Source of the DNA: JBFGCT01 sp041581055
GTDB taxonomy: Bacteria > Actinomycetota > Acidimicrobiia > Acidimicrobiales > Ilumatobacteraceae
NCBI GenBank assembly: GCA_041581055.1
Contig: JBFGCT010000101.1
Location: forward strand, 1 to 14,350
Direction of reading: 5' to 3'
DNA: 14,350 nucleotides
The stretch's first letter is position 1. Each line of letters starts with the position of its first letter. Below the pieces are notes generated by a model. The model was not told the origin of the DNA and did not search any database. It saw only the letters and a list, made by a program, of their open reading frames with translations. Shown here one piece after another: positions 1-5,074 of this stretch. Both the position numbers and the translations under genes were made by a program.

Positions 1-153
1 CGGGCGGGCGGCCGCGGTTCGGCTCGGGCGGGCGGCCGCGGTTCGGCTCGGGCGGGCGGCCGGACGGGGCGCGCTCGGGCGGGCGGCCGGACGGGGCGCG
101 CTCGGGCGGGCGGCCGGACGGGGCGCGCTCGGGCGGGCGGCCGCGGTTCGGCT
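1..153. repeat. Tandem 24/27-bp GC-rich repeat, in frame inside the left-edge gene
   Basis: There are six contiguous units: 24 bp at 1-24, 25-48 and 130-153, and 27 bp at 49-75, 76-102 and 103-129. Units of each class are identical to each other. Both lengths are multiples of three, so copy-number change would keep the minus-strand reading frame. Each unit shares the 13-nt start CGGGCGGGCGGCC and then diverges. The array begins at the window edge, so its true length is unknown. Confidence 0.9.
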
Positions 154-349
154 CGTCGAACAGCGTGCCGACCGCGTCGGCCCTCGCTTGCGTCGCCGGC
201 TCGGAGCCATGGCGGTCGTCGGGGAACTCGGGGTCGTGCGGCGGCGACCCCTCGACGGGGACCTCCTGCCGCCCTCCCTCGTTCCAGCAGTCGCGGACAC
301 CGGCCGGGGAATCGTGCTCGCCCCCGCAATATGCACACGCGATCGCCAC
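1..349 (-). CDS. Unrecognised protein with N-terminal zinc-finger-like motif and AT-hook-like repeats (3' end outside window)
   Basis: Partial gene: the start is inside the window and the rest runs off the left edge, giving 116 visible residues. I chose the GTG at 347-349 because the frame opens after the TGA of the upstream gene and a TAGTGT -10-like box lies 7 nt before it; there is no Shine-Dalgarno. Residues 5-21 hold CAYCGGEH followed by Cys21, so Cys5, Cys8, His12 and Cys21 could bind one zinc. Residues 22-65 are polar and probably disordered. From residue 66 to the window edge there are six tandem units, of type EPNRGRPP (8 aa) or ERAPSGRPP (9 aa), in the order A-B-B-B-A-A. The first type contains the RGRP core of AT-hook minor-groove binders; the second keeps only GRP. 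A nucleic-acid-binding protein with a flexible linker is my inference. I do not recognise the family, and the main domain is probably beyond the edge. Confidence 0.7.
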   Translation of the reverse strand, partial: MAIACAYCGGEHDSPAGVRDCWNEGGRQEVPVEGSPPHDPEFPDDRHGSEPATQARADAVGTLFDEPNRGRPPERAPSGRPPERAPSGRPPERAPSGRPPEPNRGRPPEPNRGRPP

Positions 350-356
350 GGGACGG

Positions 357-362
357 ACACTA
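357..362 (-). promoter_or_regulatory. Candidate -10 box (TAGTGT) for the left-edge gene
   Basis: On the minus strand TAGTGT fits the actinobacterial TANNNT -10 pattern and ends 7 nt before the GTG at 349, which would place the transcription start on or next to the start codon. No clear -35 element was found. The same spacing recurs at other starts in this window. Confidence 0.45.
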
Positions 363-418
363 CCGAGTGCGGCAACCCCTCGCACACGTGTTCGATCGGG
401 CGCCGCGGGTTGCCGAGG

Positions 419-682
419 TCACCAGGCGATCTCGGGCAGCCCGTAGGTGACGCACAGCCCGGCGCCGTTGACCACCAGCAGCGAGACGACGATCGCCGTG
501 ACGGCGAGCACGCGGCGCGGGCTGCGCCCGGTCACCTGCGGCGCCGGCATGTACCACTCGGGCAGCAGCTCGGACTCGGTCACCCCGCCGAACGGCACGG
601 CGTCGGCGTCGATCGGCGATTCGGGGTCGGCCGCCATCGCCAACGCCTCCAACTCGGCATCGGAGATCGGTCCCCGCTCCAC
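419..682 (-). CDS. Small single-pass membrane protein, hypothetical
   Basis: 87 residues with a GTG start. The N-terminal half is acidic (SDAELEALAMAADPESPIDAD) and ends in a tryptophan/proline-rich stretch (LLPEWYMPAP). A basic SPRR then precedes a single hydrophobic segment at about residues 58-80, followed by a short tail. This predicts an N-in membrane anchor with a cytoplasmic acidic region. I do not recognise a family. The start is supported by a TAGGTT box 6 nt upstream and by the acidic N-terminus reading cleanly from it. The left-edge gene begins 70 nt downstream on the same strand, but it has its own -10-like box, so the two need not be one transcript. Confidence 0.7.
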   Translation of the reverse strand: MERGPISDAELEALAMAADPESPIDADAVPFGGVTESELLPEWYMPAPQVTGRSPRRVLAVTAIVVSLLVVNGAGLCVTYGLPEIAW

Positions 683-688
683 GATCTC

Positions 689-694
689 AACCTA
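689..694 (-). promoter_or_regulatory. Candidate -10 box (TAGGTT) for the 87-aa membrane protein
   Basis: TAGGTT on the minus strand ends 6 nt before the GTG at 682, consistent with a leaderless transcript. No convincing -35 hexamer lies 17-18 nt further upstream. Confidence 0.45.
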
Positions 695-749
695 GCGGGC
701 CTCGCCACCACGGCCTCCGCGGCGACGACGATCGCCCCGCCCCACCGGA

Positions 750-796
750 TTTGTGTGACCGAACACGTCGAACCCCGCGATTATCGGTCACACAAA
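750..796. repeat. Hairpin repeat, copy 1
   Basis: Perfect 13-bp inverted repeat TTTGTGTGACCGA (750-762) / TCGGTCACACAAA (784-796) around a 21-nt loop that contains CGTCGAACCCCGCGAT. The A/T-richer stem stands out from the GC-rich surroundings. The left flank CCGGA would extend the arm, but the right flank does not match it. Confidence 0.9.
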
Positions 797-835
797 CCGC
801 CCCGCGGCCACTACGCGGCGCCCCGCCCCACCGGA

Positions 836-882
836 TTTGTGTGACCGAACACGTCGAACCCCGCGATTATCGGTCACACAAA
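836..882. repeat. Hairpin repeat, copy 2
   Basis: Identical to copy 1 in stem and loop, and in about 13 nt of left flank. It lies 86 bp downstream of copy 1 in the same orientation. Stem arms are at 836-848 and 870-882, with a 21-nt loop. Confidence 0.9.
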
Positions 883-918
883 CCGCCGCGCGGTCACCCG
901 TGCGGTCCGCCCACCGGA

Positions 919-965
919 TTTGTGTGACCGAATACGTCGAAACTCGCGGTTTTCGGTCACACAAA
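919..965. repeat. Hairpin repeat, copy 3
   Basis: Stem arms at 919-931 and 953-965 are perfect; the 21-nt loop differs from copies 1 and 2 at several positions but keeps ACGTCGAA and its length. It lies 83 bp after copy 2. The spacer after copies 2 and 3 shares the segment CGCGCGGTCACCCG, followed by a variable base and GCGGTCCG, so the repeated module is larger than the hairpin (about 85 bp). Confidence 0.85.
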
Positions 966-1203
966 AACCGCCGAGCGCCGCGCGGTCACCCGAGCGGTCC
1001 GACCGCCGCACCACAGGGCGCCGCGGCGGACCGACCCGGTTCGCTCGCGCCCCTGCGGTGCGACATCACAGGTACAGGGTCTTCCCCCCACCGCCGGCGC
1101 CGACCGTCGAGGTGACGATCGAACCCGCTCTCTTCTCCGTGTGTCGCACCGCAGCAGCGCGGCAGCCCACCCTACGAAGCCAGCCCTGTGGGGAGGAAGG
1201 GGT

Positions 1204-1279
1204 ACAAGGGTGTGAATTTCCGATGCCCAACGCTGGACAAGGGTGTGGAAACCGTGTGTACGACCACGACTTGTCCACA
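1204..1279. promoter_or_regulatory. Cluster of direct repeats and DnaA-box-like words
   Basis: ACAAGGGTGTG occurs at 1204-1214 and again at 1237-1247, 33 bp apart and on the same helical face. TTGTCCACA at 1271-1279 matches the high-GC actinobacterial DnaA box, and the inverted near-match TTGTCCAGC reads on the minus strand at 1232-1240. TGGACAAG (1234-1241) and CTTGTCCA (1270-1277) could also pair as an 8-bp stem. This may be a binding site for DnaA or for a regulator of the reductase gene starting at 1361; the function is unproven. Confidence 0.25.
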
Positions 1280-1360
1280 GACCGGCCACTCGGCCCGGCC
1301 CGGGGACGCTCGAGCCTGCGTCGGGCGGGCGCGAATCGCGGTCGCCGCCGGCGTGATGCG

Positions 1361-2062
1361 ATGATCGTGCCCGTGCGGCGCCTGCATCCCGAACCGAGCG
1401 ATGACGTGACGATCGAGAACGCGTACGCCGCCCCACTCGGTTCGCCCGCCGACCGGTCGTGGGTCGGGCTCTCGATGATCGCCTCGATCGACGGATCGAC
1501 CGTGGTCGATGGCGACTCGGGAGGGCTGTCGAGCGAGAACGACGCCGCGGTGTTGCACCGGCTCCGCGCCCTCGCCGACGTCATCGTCGTCGGCGCCGGC
1601 ACGGTGCGCGGGGAGGGGTACGGGCCGCCGAGCAAGCAGGACCAGCGGATCGGCGTCGTCACCGGCAGCGGAACGCTCGACCTGGCCACCGACCTGTTCC
1701 GGTCGGGTTCCGGCTTCGTGATCACGACCATCGACGCCGACTTCGAGATCCCGTCGGGCGTCGACGTCGTGCGCGCCGGCGCGGGGACGATCGATCTGCG
1801 GGCCGCGTTCGCGAGGTTGCCCGACGTCTGCCCGGCGCCCCGCTTCGTCCAGGCCGAGGGCGGCGCCGCGCTCAACGGCGCCCTGCTCGACGCCGACCTG
1901 ATCGACGAGATCAACGTCACGACGTCACCACTCACCGTCGGCGGGGACGGACCCCGGCTGGCCAGCGGCGCCGACGATCACGCCCACCGGTACGAGTTGG
2001 CCCAGCTGTTGGTCGACGAGCGGTCGTTCGTGTTCGCCCGCTGGCGGCGGCGTCCGGACTGA
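1361..2062 (+). CDS. RibD C-terminal/DHFR-fold reductase (pyrimidine reductase family)
   Basis: 233 residues, typical for stand-alone RibD-C proteins, which reduce pyrimidine or pterin-like substrates with NADPH; some actinobacterial members (such as mycobacterial Rv2671) are linked to folate rather than riboflavin. Recognisable parts are WVGLSMIASIDG (34-45, first strand and substrate loop), VGAGTVRGEGYGP (77-89, cofactor-binding turn), EGG..LNGALL (166-176) and DLIDEINVTTSP.TVGG (179-195), which is the family's C-terminal signature. There is no N-terminal deaminase domain. The ATG at 1361 is used because family similarity begins soon after it; in-frame GTGs at 1367 and 1373 are alternatives. 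No riboflavin genes are nearby, so the exact substrate cannot be assigned. It converges on nrdR. Confidence 0.88.
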   Translation: MIVPVRRLHPEPSDDVTIENAYAAPLGSPADRSWVGLSMIASIDGSTVVDGDSGGLSSENDAAVLHRLRALADVIVVGAGTVRGEGYGPPSKQDQRIGVVTGSGTLDLATDLFRSGSGFVITTIDADFEIPSGVDVVRAGAGTIDLRAAFARLPDVCPAPRFVQAEGGAALNGALLDADLIDEINVTTSPLTVGGDGPRLASGADDHAHRYELAQLLVDERSFVFARWRRRPD

Positions 2063-2072
2063 GCGCGCCGGT

Positions 2073-2174
2073 CCGCTCGGGCCGCCGCCGATCAGGTCGG
2101 AGCAGGCCGCTCGGGCCGCCGCCGATCAGGTCGGAGCGGGCCGGTCTTGGCCGCCGTCGATCAGGTCGATCAGG
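2073..2174. repeat. 34-bp tandem repeat at a convergent gene junction
   Basis: Units at 2073-2106 and 2107-2140 differ at one base, and a degenerate third unit spans 2141-2174. Each contains a GATCAGGTCG core. The array fills the gap between the reductase stop (2062) and the nrdR stop (2179). The 34-bp period is not a multiple of three. No hairpin with a T-run typical of an intrinsic terminator was seen here. Confidence 0.85.
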
Positions 2175-2178
2175 AAGA

Positions 2179-2646
2179 TCAGGTCGGCGTCGGCCGGGTC
2201 GACTTCTCCAGCAGCTCGAGCTCCCGGTGGAAGTCGGCGGCCGCGTCGAAGTTCTTGTACACGCTGGCGAAACGCATGTAGGCCACCTCGTCGACGCCCC
2301 GGAGGCGGTCGAGCACGGCCAACCCGATCACCGCACTGCTCACCTCGGAACCCTGGAGCCGCACGGCGTCCTCGACGTCGATGGCGAGTTCGGCGAGCTG
2401 CGCGTCGCTGACCGAGCGGCCCTTGGTCGCCGCCGCGAGGCCGCTGATCAGCTTCTCCCGGTCGAACGGCTCGCGCCCGCCGTCGGACTTGACGACGGTC
2501 AGCACGACGTGGTCGATCCGCTCGAAGGTCGTGAAGCGGTGCGAGCACGACAGGCACTGCCGACGACGGCGAATCGCCGAGCCCTCCTCCGCCAGCCGCG
2601 AGTCGACGACCTTGGTGTCGTCGGCGCGGCAGGACGGACAGTGCAT
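2179..2646 (-). CDS. nrdR: Transcriptional repressor NrdR
   Basis: 155 residues, the usual NrdR length. The N-terminal zinc ribbon has Cys3, Cys6, Cys31 and Cys34 (MHCPSC ... RRRQCLSC), with the basic run RRRR just before the second pair. The ATP-cone domain covers about residues 46-136 (VVLTVVKSDGGREPFD to VAYMRFASVYKNF). NrdR senses dATP/ATP through the ATP cone and represses ribonucleotide reductase operons by binding paired NrdR boxes. It follows the LysM gene on the same strand after 65 bp, as in mycobacteria (lexA / LysM / nrdR), but has its own -10-like box. No nrd structural gene is in the window. Confidence 0.97.
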   Translation of the reverse strand: MHCPSCRADDTKVVDSRLAEEGSAIRRRRQCLSCSHRFTTFERIDHVVLTVVKSDGGREPFDREKLISGLAAATKGRSVSDAQLAELAIDVEDAVRLQGSEVSSAVIGLAVLDRLRGVDEVAYMRFASVYKNFDAAADFHRELELLEKSTRPTPT

Positions 2647-2652
2647 CCGGCA

Positions 2653-2658
2653 AGGATA
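2653..2658 (-). promoter_or_regulatory. Candidate -10 box (TATCCT) for nrdR
   Basis: TATCCT on the minus strand ends 6 nt before the nrdR ATG, with no Shine-Dalgarno between, which suggests a leaderless nrdR mRNA. The -35 region is not convincing. Confidence 0.5.
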
Positions 2659-2711
2659 CTGGGGCCGCCGGACGCATCTCGCCCGGCCCCCGACCGGCCG
2701 ACCCGCTCGCG

Positions 2712-3140
2712 TCACGGCAGGCGGACGGCCTGTCCGGCCACGATCGACGTGCCGCCGTTGAGCTCGATCAGGGCCTCGACGTAGCGGCGCTGGTCGACGT
2801 CGCCCCGATAGTCCCCGGCGATCGACCAGAGCGTGTCGCCGCGGCGGGCGACGTGCGACGCGGCCGACGGCGACGCGGCCGTGGCCTCGGAGGCGACGGC
2901 AGGTGCGCCCCCGAAGCCGGCCAGCGTCGCCGCCATCGCCGCCGTGGCGAAGAGGACTGCGAGCGCCACCGCGAGCACGACCGCGCCGGCCACGATCCGC
3001 CGAGCGAGAAAATTCGGCGGCGCCGTCGCGCGGTGCCGCCGACCGCTCGCCGGCCGCCGCGACGTCGTTGACGTCGATGACGTCGACGACGTCGTGCCGG
3101 CGGCGGCGGCCGGAGTGTCGGCGGTGATGGTCATGGTCAT
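2712..3140 (-). CDS. LysM-domain membrane protein, probable SOS-linked cell-division inhibitor
   Basis: 142 residues. Residues 10-28 are Ala/Thr/Ser-rich, then a basic stretch (about 28-48) leads into a transmembrane helix at about 48-72. The C-terminal LysM domain (about 96-141: VARRGDTLWSIAGDY ... ALIELNGGTSIVAGQAVRL) would lie outside the membrane and bind peptidoglycan. A small TM-LysM protein divergent from lexA and upstream of nrdR matches mycobacterial Rv2719c and is functionally comparable to YneA and DivS, which delay division during the SOS response. The intergenic LexA-type boxes support SOS control. I used the ATG at 3140; ATG at 3134 is also possible. The frame stays open further upstream, but that would run through the operator region. 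The division-inhibitor role is inferred from domain and context. Confidence 0.85.
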   Translation of the reverse strand: MTMTITADTPAAAAGTTSSTSSTSTTSRRPASGRRHRATAPPNFLARRIVAGAVVLAVALAVLFATAAMAATLAGFGGAPAVASEATAASPSAASHVARRGDTLWSIAGDYRGDVDQRRYVEALIELNGGTSIVAGQAVRLP

Positions 3141-3216
3141 GAGTGAGTCCCAACGGGTGACGCCGGCTCGCAGCGGAGCGTCCGGCAGGTGGACATGGCG
3201 CGGTTCGAGCTGGCCC

Positions 3217-3231
3217 TCGAACACCGTTCGA
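3217..3231. promoter_or_regulatory. Near-LexA box with 3-nt spacer
   Basis: Perfect inverted repeat TCGAAC-ACC-GTTCGA. The half-sites are exactly those of the Gram-positive/actinobacterial SOS box (CGAAC-N4-GTTCG), but the spacer is one base short. It may be a weak operator or a degenerate one. It lies in the probable 5' leader of the LysM gene. Confidence 0.4.
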
Positions 3232-3247
3232 TCATCGAAATGGTGCA

Positions 3248-3261
3248 CCAACGTACGTTCG
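3248..3261. promoter_or_regulatory. LexA (SOS) box 1
   Basis: CCAAC-GTAC-GTTCG matches CGAAC-N4-GTTCG with one mismatch. It overlaps a minus-strand TACGTT (3255-3250) that could be the -10 of the LysM gene, with a weak TGTCGA -35 at 3279-3274 and an 18-nt spacer. A repressor bound here would block that promoter. Confidence 0.65.
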
Positions 3262-3262
3262 A

Positions 3263-3276
3263 GGAACGAACGTTCG
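3263..3276. promoter_or_regulatory. LexA (SOS) box 2
   Basis: GGAAC-GAAC-GTTCG matches the SOS-box consensus with one mismatch. It begins 2 nt after box 1, so two LexA dimers could bind side by side over the presumed LysM-gene promoter. Confidence 0.7.
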
Positions 3277-3327
3277 ACAGTGTGACAGCCCGACGCTCGC
3301 CGTGTCAACCACTTCGCCCGAGAATCT

Positions 3328-3341
3328 CGAACGAACGTTTG
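3328..3341. promoter_or_regulatory. LexA (SOS) box 3, upstream of the lexA promoter
   Basis: CGAAC-GAAC-GTTTG matches the consensus with one mismatch. It lies 12 nt upstream of the lexA -35 element, suited to autoregulation of lexA. Confidence 0.7.
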
Positions 3342-3353
3342 CGGTACAGGTGT

Positions 3354-3382
3354 TTGACTCTGGGGGTGACCCTCCGTACGAT
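3354..3382 (+). promoter_or_regulatory. lexA promoter, leaderless
   Basis: The -35 element TTGACT (3354-3359), a 17-nt spacer and the -10 element TACGAT (3377-3382) are close to sigma-70/SigA consensus. The expected transcription start falls on the A of the lexA ATG at 3389, and no Shine-Dalgarno is present, so the mRNA is probably leaderless. An imperfect CGTAC-GAT-GTTCG (3375-3387) overlaps the -10 and could be an extra half-strength LexA site. Confidence 0.75.
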
Positions 3383-3388
3383 GTTCGT

Positions 3389-4018
3389 ATGGCACCCAAG
3401 ATCAGCACTCGCCAACGAGACATCCTCGACTTCATCGTCCTGCAAATGCGCGACCGCGGGTACCCCCCGTCGGTCCGCAAGATCGGTGACGCGGTCGGCC
3501 TCACGTCGCCCTCGACCGTCCACAGCCACCTCAACACGCTCCAGCGGCTCGGCTACCTGCGCCGCGACCCGACCAAGCCGCGGGCGATCGAGGTCCGCTA
3601 CGACGCCAACAGCGGGGCGATCATGGAGCGCCGACCCGTCCGCCACGTCCCGCTCGTCGGCGATGTCGCGGCCGGCACCGACGTGCTGGCCGAGGAGAAC
3701 GTCGAGGAGTTGTTGCCGGTCCCGGTCGACTTCACCGGCGAAGGCGAGCTGTTCATGCTCCGAGTCCGCGGCGACTCGATGATCGGCCTCGGCATTCTCG
3801 ATGGCGACTACGTCGTCGCCACCCAGGTCGACCACCCGAACAACGGCGACATCGTCGTCGCCGGGATCGCCGACGGCGAGGCGACGGTCAAGACCTACAG
3901 CCGCTCGGGCGCCGAGGTCACGCTGACCCCGGCCAACCCCGCGATGGAGCCGATGAAGTTCCGCGCCGACGAGCTCGCCATCTACGGCCGCGTCGTCACC
4001 GTGATGCGGCGCTACTGA
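3389..4018 (+). CDS. lexA: SOS repressor LexA
   Basis: 209 residues. The N-terminal winged-helix DNA-binding domain covers about 4-70 (STRQRDILDFI, YPPSVRKIGDAVGL, STVHSHLNTLQRLGYL). The C-terminal S24 autopeptidase domain has the cleavage bond Ala95-Gly96 (GDVAAG), the nucleophile Ser130 (RGDSM) and the general base Lys168 (ATVKTY). It represses SOS genes until RecA-ssDNA filaments stimulate self-cleavage; recA is at the right end of this window. The start is fixed by the MAPKISTRQRD opening and by the promoter placing the transcript start on this ATG. The frame is open upstream, but that would read through the promoter. Confidence 0.98.
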   Translation: MAPKISTRQRDILDFIVLQMRDRGYPPSVRKIGDAVGLTSPSTVHSHLNTLQRLGYLRRDPTKPRAIEVRYDANSGAIMERRPVRHVPLVGDVAAGTDVLAEENVEELLPVPVDFTGEGELFMLRVRGDSMIGLGILDGDYVVATQVDHPNNGDIVVAGIADGEATVKTYSRSGAEVTLTPANPAMEPMKFRADELAIYGRVVTVMRRY

Positions 4019-4053
4019 GCCCGCCGACGACCGCCCCGACGACGACAGCCACT

Positions 4054-4084
4054 GGCGCGCCGACCACAACCGCGCCGGCGCGCC
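4054..4084. terminator. Candidate bidirectional hairpin between convergent genes
   Basis: GGCGCGCCG (4054-4062) and CGGCGCGCC (4076-4084) form a 9-bp all-GC stem with a 13-nt loop, in the 94-bp gap between the lexA stop and the stop of the membrane protein on the other strand. There is no T-run, as is common for actinobacterial hairpin terminators, so the role is tentative. Confidence 0.4.
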
Positions 4085-4112
4085 GGGCAGTGCGACCGGG
4101 CCGTCCTGACCG

Positions 4113-5069
4113 TCAGCCGTCCTGCGGCGGCGCCCAGGGCGATCGTTCGCCGTCGCCGGTCGAGCCGTCGGACGACGGCGCCGACGGGCCCGCCAGACCA
4201 CCCGGTCCGGCCCCCGGCGCTCCCGGTCCGGGCGGTCGCTCGACGGGCGCCGCCGGAGGCGACACCAGCGGGGGGCCGGCCGGCGGGGGCCCTGGGGCGG
4301 CGGCGGGCGGTTGCCCGGTGGGCGGTCGGGCGGGCCAACTCGGCGGCGGGCCAGCCGGGCCAGCAGGGCCAGCAGGCCCGGCCGGCGAGGGCGGCCAGCC
4401 TGGCGCCGCAGGCCAGTCCCGCGCCCCACCTGCCGCCGGCAGCGGTCTCCGCCGATTGCCGAGCACGATGCAGGCGACGCCCGCGACCAACCCGATCAAC
4501 GCGGCGAGCACCGCGGCGACGCGCAACGCCGCCACACCCGAGTTCGGATCCTTGCCGACGGCGACGGCGAAACTGCGGTCGGCCGCGTCGTCGTCGGCGC
4601 CGACGGTCAGGACGTGATCGCCGGTGGTCGTGATGCTGACCACCCTTTCGGATCGGCCGATGAACCCGGCCGCGTCGTACTCGGCGCCGCTCCGGAGTCG
4701 GAGGTCGAGGTCGGCGCCGTCGGGATCGACCATCGACAGCGCGACCGCCGGCGGCTCGTCGCCGTCGTAGCGGTAGTCGCCGGCGGCATCGCAGTCGCCG
4801 CGCACGCCGGCGAGCTCGCCCTCGGTCTCGACGAAGATCAGGTACTCCCCGGTCTTGGAGAAGTCGAGCGTCGTCGTGCAGCCGACCGGCGCCCGCGCCA
4901 GGCTGCGCACCGCGTCGTTCAGGCGGGCACCGGCGGCCACCCACATCCCGACCCCGGCGATCAGGCCGACCACCACGAGGACGACACCGACGGCGAGCAG
5001 CCACGTGCGGCGCTGGCCACCACCCTCGGCCGCCGGACTTCCCTCGATGGTGTAGGCGGGCGCCACCAT
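4113..5069 (-). CDS. Two-TM membrane protein with extracytoplasmic domain and Pro-rich C-terminus, hypothetical
   Basis: 318 residues. A hydrophobic helix at about 22-46 is followed by an extracytoplasmic domain at about 47-177 with paired Cys64 and Cys93 (possible disulphide) and beta-rich segments (GEYLIFVE, ADLDLRLRSG, GDHVLTVG). A second helix at about 180-204 is followed by a basic stop-transfer RRR and a cytoplasmic tail of some 110 residues rich in Pro, Gly and Ala, including a GPA triplet run. I do not recognise the family; the tail resembles the disordered regions of actinobacterial envelope proteins. The start has a GAGGAG 9 nt upstream and lies 5 nt past the aminotransferase stop, so the gene is probably co-translated as the last member of the operon. 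It is convergent with lexA. Confidence 0.8.
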   Translation of the reverse strand: MVAPAYTIEGSPAAEGGGQRRTWLLAVGVVLVVVGLIAGVGMWVAAGARLNDAVRSLARAPVGCTTTLDFSKTGEYLIFVETEGELAGVRGDCDAAGDYRYDGDEPPAVALSMVDPDGADLDLRLRSGAEYDAAGFIGRSERVVSITTTGDHVLTVGADDDAADRSFAVAVGKDPNSGVAALRVAAVLAALIGLVAGVACIVLGNRRRPLPAAGGARDWPAAPGWPPSPAGPAGPAGPAGPPPSWPARPPTGQPPAAAPGPPPAGPPLVSPPAAPVERPPGPGAPGAGPGGLAGPSAPSSDGSTGDGERSPWAPPQDG

Positions 5070-5074
5070 GATGT

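Larger units (their letters stand above)
683..1360. other. Gene-free 678-bp region between divergent genes
   Basis: No credible coding sequence was found on either strand; open frames here are low-complexity Arg/Pro/Ala translations of GC-rich DNA. The left part (742-966) is a tandem array of three hairpin repeats. The part at 1200-1280 holds short direct repeats and DnaA-box-like words. The rest (about 966-1200 and 1280-1360) shows nothing I can name. No convincing promoter or Shine-Dalgarno was found just before the reductase start at 1361. Confidence 0.7.

Noticed and set aside
761..776. LexA box in the hairpin loop (CGAAC-N4-CGAAC)
   Set aside because: The half-sites are in direct, not inverted, orientation, and the first one is lost in copies 4 and 5.
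750..796. CRP/FNR-type site (TGTGA ... TCACA) within the hairpin arms
   Set aside because: The half-sites are 29 nt apart instead of 6, so a single CRP-family dimer would not span them.
188..844. Long plus-strand open frame at the left end
   Set aside because: Arg/Pro/Gly-rich low-complexity translation that runs through the hairpin repeats and lies opposite better-supported minus-strand genes.
742..966. CRISPR-like array: three 47-nt repeats separated by 36-39 nt
   Set aside because: The repeats are long perfect hairpins, the spacers are similar to one another rather than unique, there are only three units, further copies occur singly spaced near recA, and no cas gene is in the window.
1066..1360. 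Riboswitch (cobalamin or FMN type) upstream of the reductase
   Set aside because: I could not find the conserved B12-box or RFN-element core sequences; the remaining structure is not specific.
957..1436. Minus-strand open frame across the reductase promoter region
   Set aside because: Arg/Ser-rich composition, no motif, and it overlaps the 5' end of the reductase gene on the opposite strand.
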